A model generated the notes under the pieces. It was not told where the DNA came from. It saw only the letters and a list, made by a program, of their open reading frames with translations, and did no database searches. Both the position numbers and the translations under genes were made by a program. Below, piece after piece: positions 14,705 through 21,538 of a stretch of DNA of 29,031 bases. Position 1 is the stretch's first letter. Each line of letters starts with the position of its first letter. Source of the DNA: Candidatus Avelusimicrobium faecicola (GTDB lineage Bacteria; Elusimicrobiota; Elusimicrobia; Elusimicrobiales; Elusimicrobiaceae); NCBI GenBank assembly GCA_900540405.1, contig UQFW01000010.1:1-29031 (forward strand). Reading direction: 5' to 3'.

Positions 14705-14998
14705 TCAAAATTTTTGGGTTGGGAAAAACACGCCGCGCGCCCCTTTCCTAAAAATTAGGAAAACTAACTTTTAATCCCCCCAAAACAGCGCCGGGGAGCC
14801 ATTTGGCACGAAAAACGGCCCCGGAAAGCCGAAGAGTCAAAAAATCCTCGTCGGAGAAAATGCTTTTCTTTCAAAAACACCGCTATTTTTGATTTATTTA
14901 TTTTTTACATATCGCACCAGCAAATTAAATAAAAACAAAAATTTGCCCATATTTTGCTTAAAATCAGGCTTTTTGCAGCGTTTTACAACCCGAACAAA
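14705..14998. other. Intergenic stretch with inverted repeats and no gene
   Basis: No convincing coding frame was seen here between the zinc-ribbon gene and the parB terminator. It contains a perfect 8-bp dyad at 14744-14762 (TTTCCTAA and TTAGGAAA, 3 bases apart) and a strongly folding segment at 14791-14854 listed separately. The right part (about 14880-14998) is A/T-rich and shows no clear element. Confidence 0.6.
14791..14854. ncRNA. Candidate structured RNA or regulatory fold, unassigned
   Basis: CCGGGG (14791-14796) pairs with CCCCGG (14819-14824). Inside, GCC (14798-14800) pairs with GGC (14805-14807). A second hairpin follows: CCGA-A-GAG (14829-14836) pairs with CTC-G-TCGG (14847-14854) with one A/G mismatch. 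This is strongly G/C in an A/T-rich gap. I could not match it to a known riboswitch, tRNA, 6S or SRP RNA. The strand is undecided and no convincing promoter is visible. Confidence 0.3.
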
Positions 14999-15025
14999 CA
15001 AAAAACCCGGAGGTTTTCCTCCGGG
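14999..15025 (-). terminator. Rho-independent terminator after parB
   Basis: On the minus strand CCCGGAGG (15025-15018) pairs with CCTCCGGG (15013-15006) around AAAA and is followed by six T. It lies 32 bases past the parB stop. Confidence 0.9.
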
Positions 15026-15032
15026 TCGTGCT

Positions 15033-15056
15033 AAAAACAGCATTTTTAAGGCTCTG
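15033..15056. repeat. Short dispersed repeat, copy 2
   Basis: AAAAACAGCA followed by TTTTTAAGGCTCTG nearly matches 5060-5084. It lies directly after the parB stop, between the gene and its terminator. Confidence 0.4.
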
Positions 15057-15935
15057 TTATTTTTTTAAGCGGCCGGCAATTACATCCAGTTCATCCAAAG
15101 AATTATAATGAATAACCAGCGTGCCTTTTTTTACATTTTTACCGCATTTGATTTCAACCTTGGTGCCCAAAGCGGTTTGGAGTTCGTTTTCAAAAGAAAC
15201 CACTTCCACCGGTTTGGCGGCTTTAACCGGCTTTCCGGCCGGAGCCATCAGGGCGCGGGCGGCATCTTCCGCTTGGCGGACAGAGAGTTTATTTTTTTGC
15301 AAGCGGGCAAACAAGGCCGCCTGTTTGGCCGGGTCCGCCACCATTAATAAGGCTTTTCCGTGGCCCTCGGTAATGGTGCCGTCTTGCAACGCTTGCTGGA
15401 TTTCCGCCGGCAATTCCAATAACCGCAGGGCATTGGAAACCGCCGCTTTGGATTTACCGCAGTAAGAGGCCAAATCCGTTTGGGTCACGTCAAACTTATT
15501 CATTAAACTTTTGTAGCCCAAAGCGGTTTCTATGGGGTTTAAGTCCTCGCGTTGGATGTTTTCAATCAACGCTAGCGCACACATTTGTTTATCGTCCAAA
15601 TGTTTATGGATAATGGCTTCAATCTCCGTCAGGCCCGCCAACTGGCTGGCGCGGAAACGCCGTTCCCCCACTACAATTTCATACTTATCTAACCCCGCAT
15701 CATACACTACCACAATCGGCTGGGTCAGGCCGTGTTCCTTAATAGATTGAGCCAATTCGGCCAGTTTTTCATCATTAAAAACACGGCGCGGCTGAAAGCG
15801 GTTGGGTACAATTTTAGATACGGCAATTTTGGCTACGGTGTTTTCCCCCCCGGCTAACGGAGCGGGGTTTTCCACCATTTCACGGGTTTGTTGCAACAAG
15901 GCGCCAAGACCTTTTCCTAAAGCTTGTCTGGACAT
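15057..15935 (-). CDS. parB: Chromosome-partitioning protein ParB (parS-binding CTPase)
   Basis: The 292-residue protein begins with the typical chromosomal ParB/Spo0J leader (RQALGKGLGALL). The N-terminal CTP-binding domain carries VGERRFRAS near residue 91 and ENIQREDLNPIE near residue 124. The helix-turn-helix that reads parS follows at about 150-175 (TQTDLASYCGKSKAAVSNAL). The C-terminal dimerisation domain ends the chain. ParB loads at parS and slides as a clamp, marking the origin for segregation with ParA and SMC. parB starts 3 bases after the parA stop on this strand, so the two are one operon, closed by a terminator. Three parS-like sites lie upstream near parA and lepB, giving ParB a clear local target. 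Confidence 0.97.
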   Translation of the reverse strand: MSRQALGKGLGALLQQTREMVENPAPLAGGENTVAKIAVSKIVPNRFQPRRVFNDEKLAELAQSIKEHGLTQPIVVVYDAGLDKYEIVVGERRFRASQLAGLTEIEAIIHKHLDDKQMCALALIENIQREDLNPIETALGYKSLMNKFDVTQTDLASYCGKSKAAVSNALRLLELPAEIQQALQDGTITEGHGKALLMVADPAKQAALFARLQKNKLSVRQAEDAARALMAPAGKPVKAAKPVEVVSFENELQTALGTKVEIKCGKNVKKGTLVIHYNSLDELDVIAGRLKK

Positions 15936-15938
15936 TTA

Positions 15939-16772
15939 TTATCCTCCAAAATCATAATTACAGGCAGAAGGGCCTGCCATGAGGGCTTCTTTATAGCCGG
16001 AAACATCCGCCCCGCGGCGGGTTAAAAACTCGGCCGCTAAATCCACATACGCGGCGGCACCGCGGCAAACCGGGTCATAATCAAAAATAGATTGCCCGAA
16101 ACTGGGGGCTTCGGCCAGGCGGATATTGCGCGGAATGGGCGTTTTGTACACTTTATCCCCAAAGAATTGGCTAACCTCGTGCAAAACTTGTTTAGAAAGG
16201 TTCATACGCGCATCAAACATTGTTAAAATACCGCCGTCCAGTTTCAAACGCGGGTTTAAGAATTGTTTGATTTTGCTAATGGTGTTCATAAAATGGGCCA
16301 AACCTTCCATGGCGTAGTATTCGCACTGGACAGGCGTAATAACAGAATCCGCCGCCATTAAGGCATTTAAGGTTAATAACCCCAAAGAGGGCGGGCAGTC
16401 TATTAAAATAAAGTTATACATTTTGCGCAAGGGGTTTAAGGCATCTGCCAACATATTTTCCCGCCCGCGCACGTTTACCAACTCCACTTCCGCCCCGGCT
16501 AAGTTTTTGCAAGCCGGCAAAACGTCCAACAATTCGTTAGAAGTCTGCCGGACTACATCTTGAAAAGTAGCCGTTTTGGTAAGCAGATGATAGACGGATT
16601 TTTCCCCCTCTTTCAACATAACCCCCAGGCCGGAACCGGCGTTGCCCTGCGGGTCAAAATCAACTAACAGCACATTCTGCCCGAGCATAGCCAGGGCATA
16701 AGCCAAATTAATAGACGTTGTGGTTTTACCCACGCCGCCTTTTTGGTTGGCAATACAAACTATTTCTCCCAT
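15939..16772 (-). CDS. parA: Chromosome-partitioning ATPase ParA (Soj)
   Basis: The 277-residue protein is a deviant-Walker ATPase. Its Walker A is KGGVGKTT near residues 11-18, with the signature lysine at the start. Switch I/Walker A' is LLVDFDPQGNAGSGLG (about residues 35-50) and Walker B is FILIDCPPSLGLLT (about 120-133). It lacks the N-terminal helix-turn-helix extension found in plasmid type Ia ParA proteins, so it is of the small chromosomal Soj type. ATP-bound dimers coat the nucleoid and are released by ParB, which moves parS regions apart. A GGAGG ribosome-binding site precedes the ATG. Upstream are a putative promoter and two parS-like sites, which may allow ParB feedback on this operon. 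Confidence 0.97.
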   Translation of the reverse strand: MGEIVCIANQKGGVGKTTTSINLAYALAMLGQNVLLVDFDPQGNAGSGLGVMLKEGEKSVYHLLTKTATFQDVVRQTSNELLDVLPACKNLAGAEVELVNVRGRENMLADALNPLRKMYNFILIDCPPSLGLLTLNALMAADSVITPVQCEYYAMEGLAHFMNTISKIKQFLNPRLKLDGGILTMFDARMNLSKQVLHEVSQFFGDKVYKTPIPRNIRLAEAPSFGQSIFDYDPVCRGAAAYVDLAAEFLTRRGADVSGYKEALMAGPSACNYDFGG

Positions 16773-16795
16773 GAAATCCTCCGTATATTATGTAT

Positions 16796-16825
16796 ATTAA
16801 ACCATATAAACAGGCACTAAATCAA
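16796..16825 (-). promoter_or_regulatory. Possible parA promoter
   Basis: On the minus strand TTGATT (16825-16820) and TTTAAT (16801-16796) are 18 bases apart, with TGG directly before the -10, which fits an extended -10. It lies 23 bases upstream of the parA start and just inside the first parS-like site. Confidence 0.5.
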
Positions 16826-16841
16826 TGCGTAAAAACAAAAA

Positions 16842-16857
16842 GTTTTCACGTGGAAAC
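16842..16857. other. parS: parS-like site 1
   Basis: GTTTTCACGTGGAAAC has the CACGTG core and near-symmetric flanks of the widely conserved parS sequence (TGTTTCACGTGAAACA type). It lies between lepB and parA. Confidence 0.88.
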
Positions 16858-16871
16858 ACCATTTCCGGGCT

Positions 16872-16887
16872 GTTTTCACGTGAAAAC
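16872..16887. other. parS: parS-like site 2, perfect palindrome
   Basis: GTTTTCACGTGAAAAC is fully palindromic around CACGTG. It lies 14 bases from site 1, in the same gap between lepB and parA. Confidence 0.9.
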
Positions 16888-16901
16888 TATACCATTAAAA
16901 C

Positions 16902-17870
16902 TTATTTAATAATGCGCCAGCGGGACACCGGCCAATGGATAAACCAGGCTTTTCCTTTAATGTTTTCCCGCGGCACCGGGCCCCAAAAGCGCGAATCACA
17001 GGAATTATCACGATTATCCCCCATTACAAAATATGTGTTTTCGGGCACGATTACCGGGCCAAAGTTATCACGCAGTTCCATACCCAGTTCATTATCCAGG
17101 CGGTGGGTTTTCCATAAGGCTTGATATTCCGCCATATCATATTCCCCCTCTTTGGGTACACGCTCCAATTCCTCATAGCGTTCGTAGGGTTGCCGGGACA
17201 GTTCTTCATCATTTAACCATACGCGCCCTTGCCGCACTTCCACTTTATCCCCCGGCATACCAATTACACGCTTTACAAAATCTTTCCCATACTGCACCCC
17301 CCCGCAGTTGATTTGCTCTTTATGGGTGGCCGGAAAGGTAAAAATAACAATATCTTCCCGCTCTACCTGCTTAAAAGGAAGAAAGTGTTTTTTGGTAAAA
17401 GGAACCCGAAAGCCGTACACCGCTTTATTTACAAACAAATGGTCCCCAATCAGTAGGGTGTTTTCCATAGAGGCAGACGGAATTTTGAACGCCTGCACCA
17501 AAAAGAACATCACTAAAGAGGCCACAAACCCGGCGAAATAAACCGTGTTTGCCCAATCTAAATCCTCTTTCATTATTTTTTGTTGGCGCGGAGTATCGGC
17601 CTGTAAGGCTCTTTTATAACCATACACCGCCAAACCCAATGTAATAATACCGGCGGCGCATTTTTTCCACACCGGGATAGGCGCTAAACCGCCCTCCCCC
17701 ATAATAAACGCAAACACCCACCACACACAACTTAAAATAATAACCGTAAATACGGTATGCCACCAGGCAAAAGCCCGACGTGAATTTATTTTTTCCTTCC
17801 GTTTCAGCCACCGGGTCAGCCAAGTAAAAGCGTACATCACACACGCCGCAATAAACAATCTTTGTTCCAT
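16902..17870 (-). CDS. lepB: Signal peptidase I with a multi-pass N-terminal extension
   Basis: The 322-residue protein is a type I signal peptidase that cuts signal peptides from exported proteins. The catalytic serine is Ser134 in IPSASMENTL and the base lysine is Lys200 in DFVKRVIGMPGD. The C-terminal box is YFVMGDNRDNSCDSRFWGPV. Unlike the usual enzyme with one or two membrane spans, about 128 residues precede the catalytic domain. They contain up to four hydrophobic segments (about 5-20, 38-57, 69-87 and 107-127). Similar extensions occur in some Gram-negative groups, but the role is unclear. It lies between a glycosyltransferase and parA, with parS-like sites on both sides. An AGAGG ribosome-binding site precedes the ATG. 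The many exported proteins in this window are plausible substrates. Confidence 0.95.
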   Translation of the reverse strand: MEQRLFIAACVMYAFTWLTRWLKRKEKINSRRAFAWWHTVFTVIILSCVWWVFAFIMGEGGLAPIPVWKKCAAGIITLGLAVYGYKRALQADTPRQQKIMKEDLDWANTVYFAGFVASLVMFFLVQAFKIPSASMENTLLIGDHLFVNKAVYGFRVPFTKKHFLPFKQVEREDIVIFTFPATHKEQINCGGVQYGKDFVKRVIGMPGDKVEVRQGRVWLNDEELSRQPYERYEELERVPKEGEYDMAEYQALWKTHRLDNELGMELRDNFGPVIVPENTYFVMGDNRDNSCDSRFWGPVPRENIKGKAWFIHWPVSRWRIIK

Positions 17871-17887
17871 AGATACCTCTTTAATAA

Positions 17888-17903
17888 GTTTTCACGTGGA
17901 AAC
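17888..17903. other. parS: parS-like site 3
   Basis: GTTTTCACGTGGAAAC, identical to site 1, lies upstream of lepB. Its last base is the final base of the glycosyltransferase stop codon. Confidence 0.88.
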
Positions 17904-18997
17904 TATCCCACCAGTTTTTCGTAAGCCTTTTGATAGGCTTTGTTATTATCAATCAATTTTTGCTCGGCAATTTGCAAGGCGCGTTCCCCCATTTTTTTGC
18001 GTAAAGGCTCATTGACTGCCAGCTCCGTCATTACGCAACAAAGCAGGGTGTTGTCCCCCGGCTTACAAATAAATCCGCTTTGGCCATGCTCCACAAACCG
18101 GGGAATATCCCCCACATTGGTCACCAATGCAGGCAACCCCGCCGCCATAGATTCCAATAAAGAAAGCGGCAAACTTTCCACATTAGAGCTTAACACAAAC
18201 ACATCCGCGCCCGATAAAAACGCGCTGACATCTTGCTGTTGCCCCTCCAAAATTACCTTGCCGGTTAAATCATTAGACGCTATAAAAACTTCTATATTTT
18301 CCCGTTCCGGGCCGTCCCCCACCAACACCAACCGGGCTTGCGGGTGTTTGGAAAGCATTTGCTTAAACGCTTTCAACAGCGTTATATGGTTCTTTTCCGG
18401 CGATAAACGCGCCACACAAATAAATACGGTTTCCCGCAAAGAAACCCCCCACTTGGTGCGCACCGTTTGGCGTTTTTCAAAATTACGCGCAAAACGCTTA
18501 CGGTCTATACTGTTAGGCAGTAAATAGACTTTACTTTTAAGATATTTCTGGTGCCCGATTAAGTATTGCGCCGTGGATAACGATTCCGCAAAGGAAATTT
18601 TGTCCAAACTTTTTAAGGTTCTATCCAGCGCTTGCAACAGATACGGCTGGCGCGACATATCAAAATGAGGCGTAGTCACTAACGTAAATTTGCAAGTATA
18701 GCGCACCAACCGGCATAATTCTATGGCGCTATATAACATGGCGTGTACAATATCCGGCTGAAAAGTTTTGATGAGTTGCCTTAACTTCCACACCTGGCCC
18801 GGGGTGGGGATAGACTGCATATCCAGGGTATCCACCCGGAACCCTTTTTTGATTAATTGGTTCGCCACCGCACCCGGCGTATGTAAAGAAAGCACCCGCA
18901 CTTCGGCTTGGTGTTCTTTCATATACTGCGCCAACTGTGCCATGGCTTGTTCCGCACCGCCTACACAAGTAGTGGTAATAACATATAAAATTTTCAT
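17903..18997 (-). CDS. Glycosyltransferase family 4-type (GT-B fold)
   Basis: From the ATG at 18997 the protein has 364 residues and starts MKILYVITTTCVGGAEQAMA, the typical first strand and GGAE turn of GT4 enzymes. The longer upstream frame adds unlikely residues over the promoter and is rejected. The nucleotide-sugar binding half shows ARLSPEKNHITLLKAF, LVLVGDGPERE and the E-x7-E motif in NVESLPLSLLESMAAGLPAL. It should transfer a sugar from an activated donor to a glycan or lipid in envelope polysaccharide synthesis; donor and acceptor are unknown. The ATG lies exactly 6 bases after TATAAT and has no Shine-Dalgarno sequence. It is followed 32 bases later by lepB, with parS site 3 between, so the two are probably co-transcribed. 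Confidence 0.9.
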   Translation of the reverse strand: MKILYVITTTCVGGAEQAMAQLAQYMKEHQAEVRVLSLHTPGAVANQLIKKGFRVDTLDMQSIPTPGQVWKLRQLIKTFQPDIVHAMLYSAIELCRLVRYTCKFTLVTTPHFDMSRQPYLLQALDRTLKSLDKISFAESLSTAQYLIGHQKYLKSKVYLLPNSIDRKRFARNFEKRQTVRTKWGVSLRETVFICVARLSPEKNHITLLKAFKQMLSKHPQARLVLVGDGPERENIEVFIASNDLTGKVILEGQQQDVSAFLSGADVFVLSSNVESLPLSLLESMAAGLPALVTNVGDIPRFVEHGQSGFICKPGDNTLLCCVMTELAVNEPLRKKMGERALQIAEQKLIDNNKAYQKAYEKLVG

Positions 18998-19003
18998 ACA
19001 GTT

Positions 19004-19009
19004 ATTATA
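19004..19009 (-). promoter_or_regulatory. -10 element of the glycosyltransferase gene, leaderless layout
   Basis: TATAAT on the minus strand is followed by 6 bases (AACTGT) and the ATG at 18997. No convincing -35 hexamer. Confidence 0.55.
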
Positions 19010-19046
19010 GCAAGTTATAGCCCATTCCGCGCCGTATTCGGCCCAC

Positions 19047-19077
19047 AAAAAAGCCCCCTAAAAAGAGGGCTTTTTTT
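19047..19077 (-). terminator. Terminator of the superoxide-reductase operon (bidirectional shape)
   Basis: AGCCCCCT (19052-19059) pairs with AGAGGGCT (19064-19071) with one mismatch. A-rich and T-rich flanks allow action in either direction. The useful direction is leftward, as it ends the operon that closes with rubredoxin at 19132 and shields the glycosyltransferase promoter. Confidence 0.82.
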
Positions 19078-19131
19078 AGTGTAAAAAAATGCTTAAATTT
19101 TAAGCGCTTTTTTCAAATCTGCGTTTTAACG

Positions 19132-19293
19132 CTAGTTTTGAGGGGTGAACTGGTCCTTACCTACCCCACAAACGGGGCAGAGCCACCCTTCCGGCACATC
19201 TTGCCACTTGGTTCCGGCCGCCACCCCATGTTCCGGGTCGCCCACCGCCGGGTCATACACATATCCGCAAATTTCACACACATATTTCACCAT
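19132..19293 (-). CDS. Rubredoxin
   Basis: This 53-residue protein was found by translating the short gap. It holds the two rubredoxin knuckles: CEICG with cysteines at residues 6 and 9, and CPVCG with cysteines at residues 39 and 42. [14 protein letters not shown] and [12 protein letters not shown] between them are classic. It binds one iron and carries single electrons. A strong GGGGAGG ribosome-binding site lies upstream. It is the last gene of the operon with superoxide reductase, flavodiiron protein and flavin-reductase-like protein, so it should pass electrons to the first two. In Moorella high-molecular-weight rubredoxin the same two modules (flavin reductase and rubredoxin) are one chain, whereas here they are separate genes. 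Confidence 0.97.
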   Translation of the reverse strand: MVKYVCEICGYVYDPAVGDPEHGVAAGTKWQDVPEGWLCPVCGVGKDQFTPQN

Positions 19294-19311
19294 AATTTTT
19301 TTCCTCCCCTT

Positions 19312-19824
19312 TTATAAATGCGTTGCGCCCGCCGGGGTTTTACCTTTAATAACCGTATGGTAATATTCATACGTTAGCGGTATGCCCTGCGGTTGCAAGA
19401 GCCCGGCATCCGTGACATCCCCAATAAATAACGTATGGGTTCCCACGTCCACCGTGTGAGATACTTTTACTTCCATATAAGAAAGTGTATCCTGCTGAAT
19501 AATCGGGCAGCCGGAAGGCCCTACTTGATAGGGCACCCCGGCCAATTTATCAAACGTACGCCCTGTACGAAAGCCAAACCGGCCGATAAACGCCAAATTG
19601 GTATTTTGCGCCAGCGGCATAGCGGCAAACTTACCGCTGTTTACAATATACGCATGGGTTAAACTTTGTTTATTGACCGAAATAGCCATTTTGGGCGGTT
19701 CGGCCGTCACCTGGAAAACGGTATTTACAATGAGTCCGTTTTTCTTTTCGCCGTCGGCGGCGGTGACGATATATAACCCGTAGGTAATGTAATTTAAGGC
19801 TTGGCCTTCTTCTTTAGGCAGCAT
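19312..19824 (-). CDS. Flavin reductase-like FMN-binding protein
   Basis: The 170-residue protein is of the flavin reductase-like (split-barrel FMN-binding) family. Family features are the start LNYITYGLYIVTAADGEKKN, the NTVFQVTAEPPKMAISVNKQ block, which resembles the FMN phosphate site, and HTLFIGDVTDAGLL near the end. It matches the N-terminal half of the high-molecular-weight rubredoxins, which take electrons from NAD(P)H and hand them to rubredoxin and flavodiiron protein. A GGGGGGAG ribosome-binding site precedes the ATG, 14 bases after the fprA stop. Rubredoxin follows 18 bases downstream. Nicotinamide use is inferred from the family. Confidence 0.9.
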   Translation of the reverse strand: MLPKEEGQALNYITYGLYIVTAADGEKKNGLIVNTVFQVTAEPPKMAISVNKQSLTHAYIVNSGKFAAMPLAQNTNLAFIGRFGFRTGRTFDKLAGVPYQVGPSGCPIIQQDTLSYMEVKVSHTVDVGTHTLFIGDVTDAGLLQPQGIPLTYEYYHTVIKGKTPAGATHL

Positions 19825-19838
19825 ACGCTCCCCCCGGT

Positions 19839-21032
19839 TTACTGTAATTTTTTGGCAACTTCTTTACTGACGGTTAAGCCTAATTCCCGGCAATTTTTAA
19901 GTACGGTTTCATCCGGCACAAATAAAGATTTTACCGCCGGAGCCACCACTTGTACGCCCATGGTTTCCAACATTTTGCCCAGTTCGTCTATCGGGGCCGG
20001 GCTCCAACCGTACGAGCCGAAGGCAGCGCCTACTAACCCTTTTTTGCGCAACCCTTTTAAGTAGCAAAGCACATCCGCCAGCGACGGGAAAATGCCGCTG
20101 TTTAATACCGGGCTCCCCACAATTAACGCGCTGGCGTCCAACAGTTCTGTGGCAATATCGCTGCGGTGGCAGGCGTGCATGGAAAGTTGTTTTACTTCCG
20201 TCCCCCCCTCCCGCAAGGCATCGGCAATTTGCACGGCCATTTTTTCCGTACTGCCCCACATGGTATCATACACAATAACGGCTTTATTTTTGGGGGCTTG
20301 CGCGGCCCATTTGGCATACAAATTAACAATTTTGGCCGGGTCTTTGCGCCATACAAAACCATGGTCCGGCGCAATAATACGCGGGGCCAAACCCATCTTT
20401 TTTACTTGGTCTAAAAAGCGCAGTACAATGTCGGAATACGGCAAAACAATGTTGGCATAATATTTTTCAGCCTCGTAGAGCCACATTCTTTCTTCGTTTT
20501 CATCATCAAATAATTTAGAGGTGGCATAGTGCATACCAAACACATCATTGGTAAATAATACGTTTTCTTTTTCCAGGTAAGAAAACATACTGTCCGGCCA
20601 ATGCAACATCCGCGCTTCCACAAAGGAAATCGTATCTCCCCCCACATCAATTTTATCGCCGGTTTTAACGGTTTTTAATTTAAGCTCTTGGTGGAATTGG
20701 GCCGTAATGTCTTTCATCCCCATCGCCGATACATATACTTCTTCCGGCTCTATGGCGGCTACGGCTTGCGGCAAGGCGCCGGAGTGGTCCATTTCCGAAT
20801 GGTTAGAGATAATAATTTTGATTTTTTTAGGGTCAATCACGCTTTGGATACGCGCCATCATTTCCCCATAAAATTCTTTTTTTACGGTATCAATCAGGGT
20901 GGGTTTTTCCCCTAATACTAAGTACGCATTATAGGTAGTGCCGCGTTTGGTGGAATACCCGTGGAAATCCCGTATATTCCAATCAATCGCCCCCACCCAG
21001 TACACTTTTTCTGTTATTTTTACAGCTTGCAT
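19839..21032 (-). CDS. fprA: Flavodiiron protein (oxygen/nitric oxide reductase)
   Basis: The 397-residue protein has an N-terminal metallo-beta-lactamase-like domain and a C-terminal flavodoxin domain. Diiron ligands are visible: HSEMDH (His78, Glu80, Asp82, His83), the histidine in MLHWPDSMFSY, the aspartate in TNDVFGMHYA and the histidine in APDHGFVW. The FMN loop is VYDTMWGSTEKMA at about residues 255-267. It has no fused rubredoxin or flavin reductase domain, which here are separate downstream genes. It reduces oxygen to water, or nitric oxide to nitrous oxide, in the cytoplasm of anaerobes. It lies 29 bases after superoxide reductase with an AAGAGG ribosome-binding site. The operon therefore holds the full electron chain for oxygen and superoxide removal. 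Confidence 0.96.
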   Translation of the reverse strand: MQAVKITEKVYWVGAIDWNIRDFHGYSTKRGTTYNAYLVLGEKPTLIDTVKKEFYGEMMARIQSVIDPKKIKIIISNHSEMDHSGALPQAVAAIEPEEVYVSAMGMKDITAQFHQELKLKTVKTGDKIDVGGDTISFVEARMLHWPDSMFSYLEKENVLFTNDVFGMHYATSKLFDDENEERMWLYEAEKYYANIVLPYSDIVLRFLDQVKKMGLAPRIIAPDHGFVWRKDPAKIVNLYAKWAAQAPKNKAVIVYDTMWGSTEKMAVQIADALREGGTEVKQLSMHACHRSDIATELLDASALIVGSPVLNSGIFPSLADVLCYLKGLRKKGLVGAAFGSYGWSPAPIDELGKMLETMGVQVVAPAVKSLFVPDETVLKNCRELGLTVSKEVAKKLQ

Positions 21033-21061
21033 AGATTCCTCTTTTTAATGAATATATAAAT

Positions 21062-21451
21062 TTATTTCAGCTCACTCTGCCACAGGCCGTGCAAGTTGCA
21101 ATACTCGCGCGCCAATACACGCGGGCTACTGCTCTTAAATTCCGCCACCGGTTTTTCCCCGGGTTTTAAGTATTTGCGCTGTACTTTGCCACATTCTTCG
21201 CAAATCAGTTCAATCCATTCAATATAATGGTTTTCCAACATGGGGTGTTCCGCACTGCCCACACGCACGCGGTAGCCGCCCTCTATTTTTTCAATGACCG
21301 GAACATGCTTTTCGGCCGCGCCGTCCGTCATACCCGGTTTTTGTAGTACCATCGCTTGCCCGCAGCAGACTAATTCCCCGCCGCCGGCATGTACCACTTC
21401 CACTATATTACCGCATACATTACATTTGTAAATCTCGTTTAATACTTTCAT
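21062..21451 (-). CDS. dfx: Desulfoferrodoxin (two-iron superoxide reductase)
   Basis: The 129-residue protein is a class I superoxide reductase. The N-terminal desulforedoxin domain binds Fe(SCys)4 through Cys10, Cys13, Cys29 and Cys30 (YKCNVCG and ELVCCGQ). The catalytic domain holds Glu47 and His49 ([10 protein letters not shown]), His69 and His75 ([12 protein letters not shown]) and the cysteine/histidine pair in [10 protein letters not shown] near the end. All ligands of the catalytic iron are present. It reduces superoxide to hydrogen peroxide without making oxygen, as befits an anaerobe. Rubredoxin at the operon end is the likely electron donor. A strong extended -10 promoter lies upstream and the ribosome-binding site (AAAGGGGA) sits next to a small hairpin. 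Confidence 0.97.
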   Translation of the reverse strand: MKVLNEIYKCNVCGNIVEVVHAGGGELVCCGQAMVLQKPGMTDGAAEKHVPVIEKIEGGYRVRVGSAEHPMLENHYIEWIELICEECGKVQRKYLKPGEKPVAEFKSSSPRVLAREYCNLHGLWQSELK

Positions 21452-21464
21452 AACAGTCCCCTTT

Positions 21465-21478
21465 CCTGCTTAGGCAGG
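21465..21478 (-). promoter_or_regulatory. Hairpin beside the dfx ribosome-binding site
   Basis: CCTGC and GCAGG, 5 bp with a 4-base loop, lie in the dfx leader immediately upstream of AAAGGGGA. On the plus strand the same stem is followed by ATTTTTT and could instead stop stray rightward transcripts. Confidence 0.4.
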
Positions 21479-21509
21479 ATTTTTTGCTTATTAATAATTT
21501 TTCTTATTT

Positions 21510-21538
21510 ATTATATCAAACCTACTCATACATTACAA
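21510..21538 (-). promoter_or_regulatory. Extended -10 promoter of the superoxide-reductase operon
   Basis: TTGTAA (21538-21533) and TATAAT (21515-21510) are 17 bases apart on the minus strand, with TGA before the -10 (TGATATAAT). The leader would be about 50 bases. Confidence 0.8.

Noticed and set aside
14791..14854. Known riboswitch (c-di-GMP, guanidine, fluoride, glycine)
   Set aside because: Conserved core bases of these classes could not be found, and no gene is positioned downstream in a way that fits, except possibly the zinc-ribbon gene, which has its own nearer -10 element.
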